NCBI RefSeq assembly: GCF_023343835.1
Contig: NC_064433.1
Coordinates: forward strand, 53,844,871-53,908,870
Direction of reading: 5' to 3'
DNA: 64,000 nt
Source: Lagopus muta
Lineage: Eukaryota > Chordata > Aves > Galliformes > Phasianidae
Shown here in pieces: positions 62,619 through 64,000 of this stretch. Position numbers and translations under genes: made by a program. Numbering within the stretch: the first letter of the stretch is position 1; the number at the start of each line of letters is the position of its first letter. The notes below the pieces were generated by a model that saw nothing but the letters and a program-made list of their open reading frames with translations, searched no databases and was not told the DNA's origin.

Positions 62619-63159
62619 TTGGGCTGAGAAGCCTGAGAAGCCACTTCTAGAAGCCTGGGATATGCCTTACATAGGACTTCCAGCCTTGCTCTAGTTTTAG
62701 GAGTGGAAAATCCTAACTAAAAGGGTACATCCTATACTGTGAAAGGCTACTCAGCCAAATATTCATTTCAATGTACAAACATATTTTGATTTTTTTTTTT
62801 AACATTTTGCAAATGAACTATATTTCACTTGGAAGTCCCCCCCCCCCCATAATAATATCACTTGGTACATGTGGATGCATTTAATGCTTCCAGAATGCAG
62901 TGGAGAGCTGTGTGAAAGAGATGGCTGAAGGAGTGTGGGAATGGAACGTTGTTTCTGCATTTGACATTAGAAAGAGCAATTGGTTTGAAGAAGTAGAACA
63001 TAATGCTTCTGTATTCTGTAACTTATCCTTAGAAATAGTTGATCTAAGAAGTAAAATACTATATATGTTAGCGGCATGTTATAGAAACATTATTACTCAA
63101 TCATGTGATTAATTCTTTCTTGCAAAACTGTAAGGTGTTAAATGTTCCAAACAATGCGA

Positions 63160-63695
63160 GTATCGTGTTAGGGATTAGAAAACATACTGTAGAGTTTTTC
63201 TGTTAGGATAAGAAACTCACAGCAAAAGAAAAATGGATTAGCGAGCATCAAAGAAGTTAGGGCCTCTACACAAGGCCGAGCTGTCTCACTCTGTGAGAAG
63301 GTTGGGATGTGACAGGCAGGCACCAAGATACTCCCCTGCCTTTCTCCCGAGCTTATCTTTGTGGAAAGAAGGACAAGCAGATATCTGCAAAAAAAAAAAG
63401 ATCAGGTGTGGAATAAGTTAATTAATTAACTACAGATTTATGCTTATGCAGGAAAAATCTATGTTTGTCCAGTGTTTCCATGTTTAATGAAGCATCGAGA
63501 AGATTGTGAACCTGCAGTACTGAGCCAATGAGGAACCAGGGGAGAAAGAGAGAAGCATCGAATAATAGGGCATAAAAGATGTAACGCTGTTTTCTGCATG
63601 CTCTCCTGCGTGCAGGAGGCCCGCCACTGCAATCGCAAATAAAATCTGCTTGGTCAGAGATACCGGCCTGATAAATTATTTGGATATTTCCTACA
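63160..63695 (+). mobile_element. possible solo LTR of an endogenous retrovirus (fossil)
   Basis: LTR-like order of signals: a TATA-type CATAAAAG near 63580, a poly(A) signal AATAAA at 63638-63643, a short downstream tail and a terminal CA at 63695. The left edge (a TG in 63160-63205) and the target duplication could not be fixed, and no internal viral region is seen. Family not determined. It looks like an old, isolated LTR. Confidence 0.35.
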
Positions 63696-63800
63696 GGGGT
63701 ATTTAGGTCTTCAGTTGCTTTGAATTATAGGAGTATAAAAGAAAACAGTAAGCACAGAGTATTTGCACTGCCCTAATCCTCGATCAGAAGACAACTTCAC

Positions 63801-63947
63801 TTTCTTTTCCTCCTGTTTTCCTGGTTTTCTAAAATTTGGCAGTTTGTGCAACTGAATATTTGTGAATCTTTCTGAAAAGTCATCAAGGGTCTGTAGATCC
63901 TCTTCATATAGTGCTGTGGTTGTGACTGTCCCCGTGGTGTAGCAGTG
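63801..63947 (-). CDS. candidate internal exon of an unidentified minus-strand gene
   Basis: 147 bp, exactly 49 codons, open throughout, between an acceptor-like ATCTACAG (ending 63948) and a donor-like AAA|GTGAAG. The encoded text has ordinary globular or coiled composition: TTTALYEEDLQTLDDFSERF, then TNIQLHKLPNFRKPGKQEEK. I do not recognise the family. It would be transcribed in the same direction as HSP90B1, with its other exons to the right of the window. It could equally be a chance frame. Confidence 0.3.
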
Positions 63948-64000
63948 CTGTAGATGACACAAGATATCCAGTGTCACATCTATCAGTTTTTGATGTGATA

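Noticed and set aside
62900-63112. 70-codon plus-strand open frame after an acceptor-like TTCCAG
   Set aside because: No donor and no recognisable family; treated as chance although a divergent gene might pass here.

Overview
This is a vertebrate nuclear window, almost certainly from a galliform bird (chicken or a close relative). The genes are split by GT-AG introns. The interspersed repeats are mostly CR1 LINE 3' ends carrying the typical terminal ATTCTATGA-type octamers, plus short deleted mariner copies of the Galluhop type. The reconstructed GRP94/HSP108, TDG and GLT8D2 proteins read as their bird versions. No bacterial-type operons, CRISPR arrays or origins were seen.

Layout, left to right. 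(1) 1-10414, minus: HCFC2, with the first ten coding exons; the 3' exons lie outside the window. Its CpG-rich promoter is at about 9.9-10.6 kb. (2) 10.7-16.8 kb, plus: two tandem intron-containing genes for 360-residue RING proteins (TOPORS-like), each alternating with CR1 sequence. (3) 16.9-21.1 kb: repeat-rich spacer with two mariner copies, one of them split by a CR1. (4) 21176-33998, plus: GLT8D2, complete in nine coding exons. A decayed third copy of the RING gene lies in one of its introns. (5) 34374-45173, minus: TDG, complete in ten coding exons, tail-to-tail with GLT8D2. (6) 45412-46829, plus: UQCC6/BRAWNIN (C12orf73), sharing a 238 bp bidirectional promoter with TDG. (7) 46.8-50.9 kb: spacer with no gene recognised. 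(8) 50877-60313, minus: HSP90B1 (GRP94/HSP108), complete in 18 coding exons, 795 aa, with ER-stress elements upstream. (9) 60.8-64 kb: an RFX X-box, CR1 pieces, a possible solo LTR, and a candidate exon of an unidentified minus-strand gene.

The backbone order HCFC2-GLT8D2-TDG-C12orf73-HSP90B1 and all relative orientations match human 12q23.3, so the block is ancient. The housekeeping genes are not one pathway: transcription cofactor, Golgi-type glycosyltransferase, DNA repair glycosylase, complex III assembly factor and ER chaperone. The new element in this old neighbourhood is the RING pair inserted between HCFC2 and GLT8D2. The two copies form a mosaic of near-identical and diverged segments, which suggests recent gene conversion. 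Together with the relic copy about 14 kb away, this points to a locally expanding avian RING family, the most unusual content of the window.

All exon boundaries were derived by eye from splice sites, reading phase and remembered protein sequences. No search or alignment program was run.
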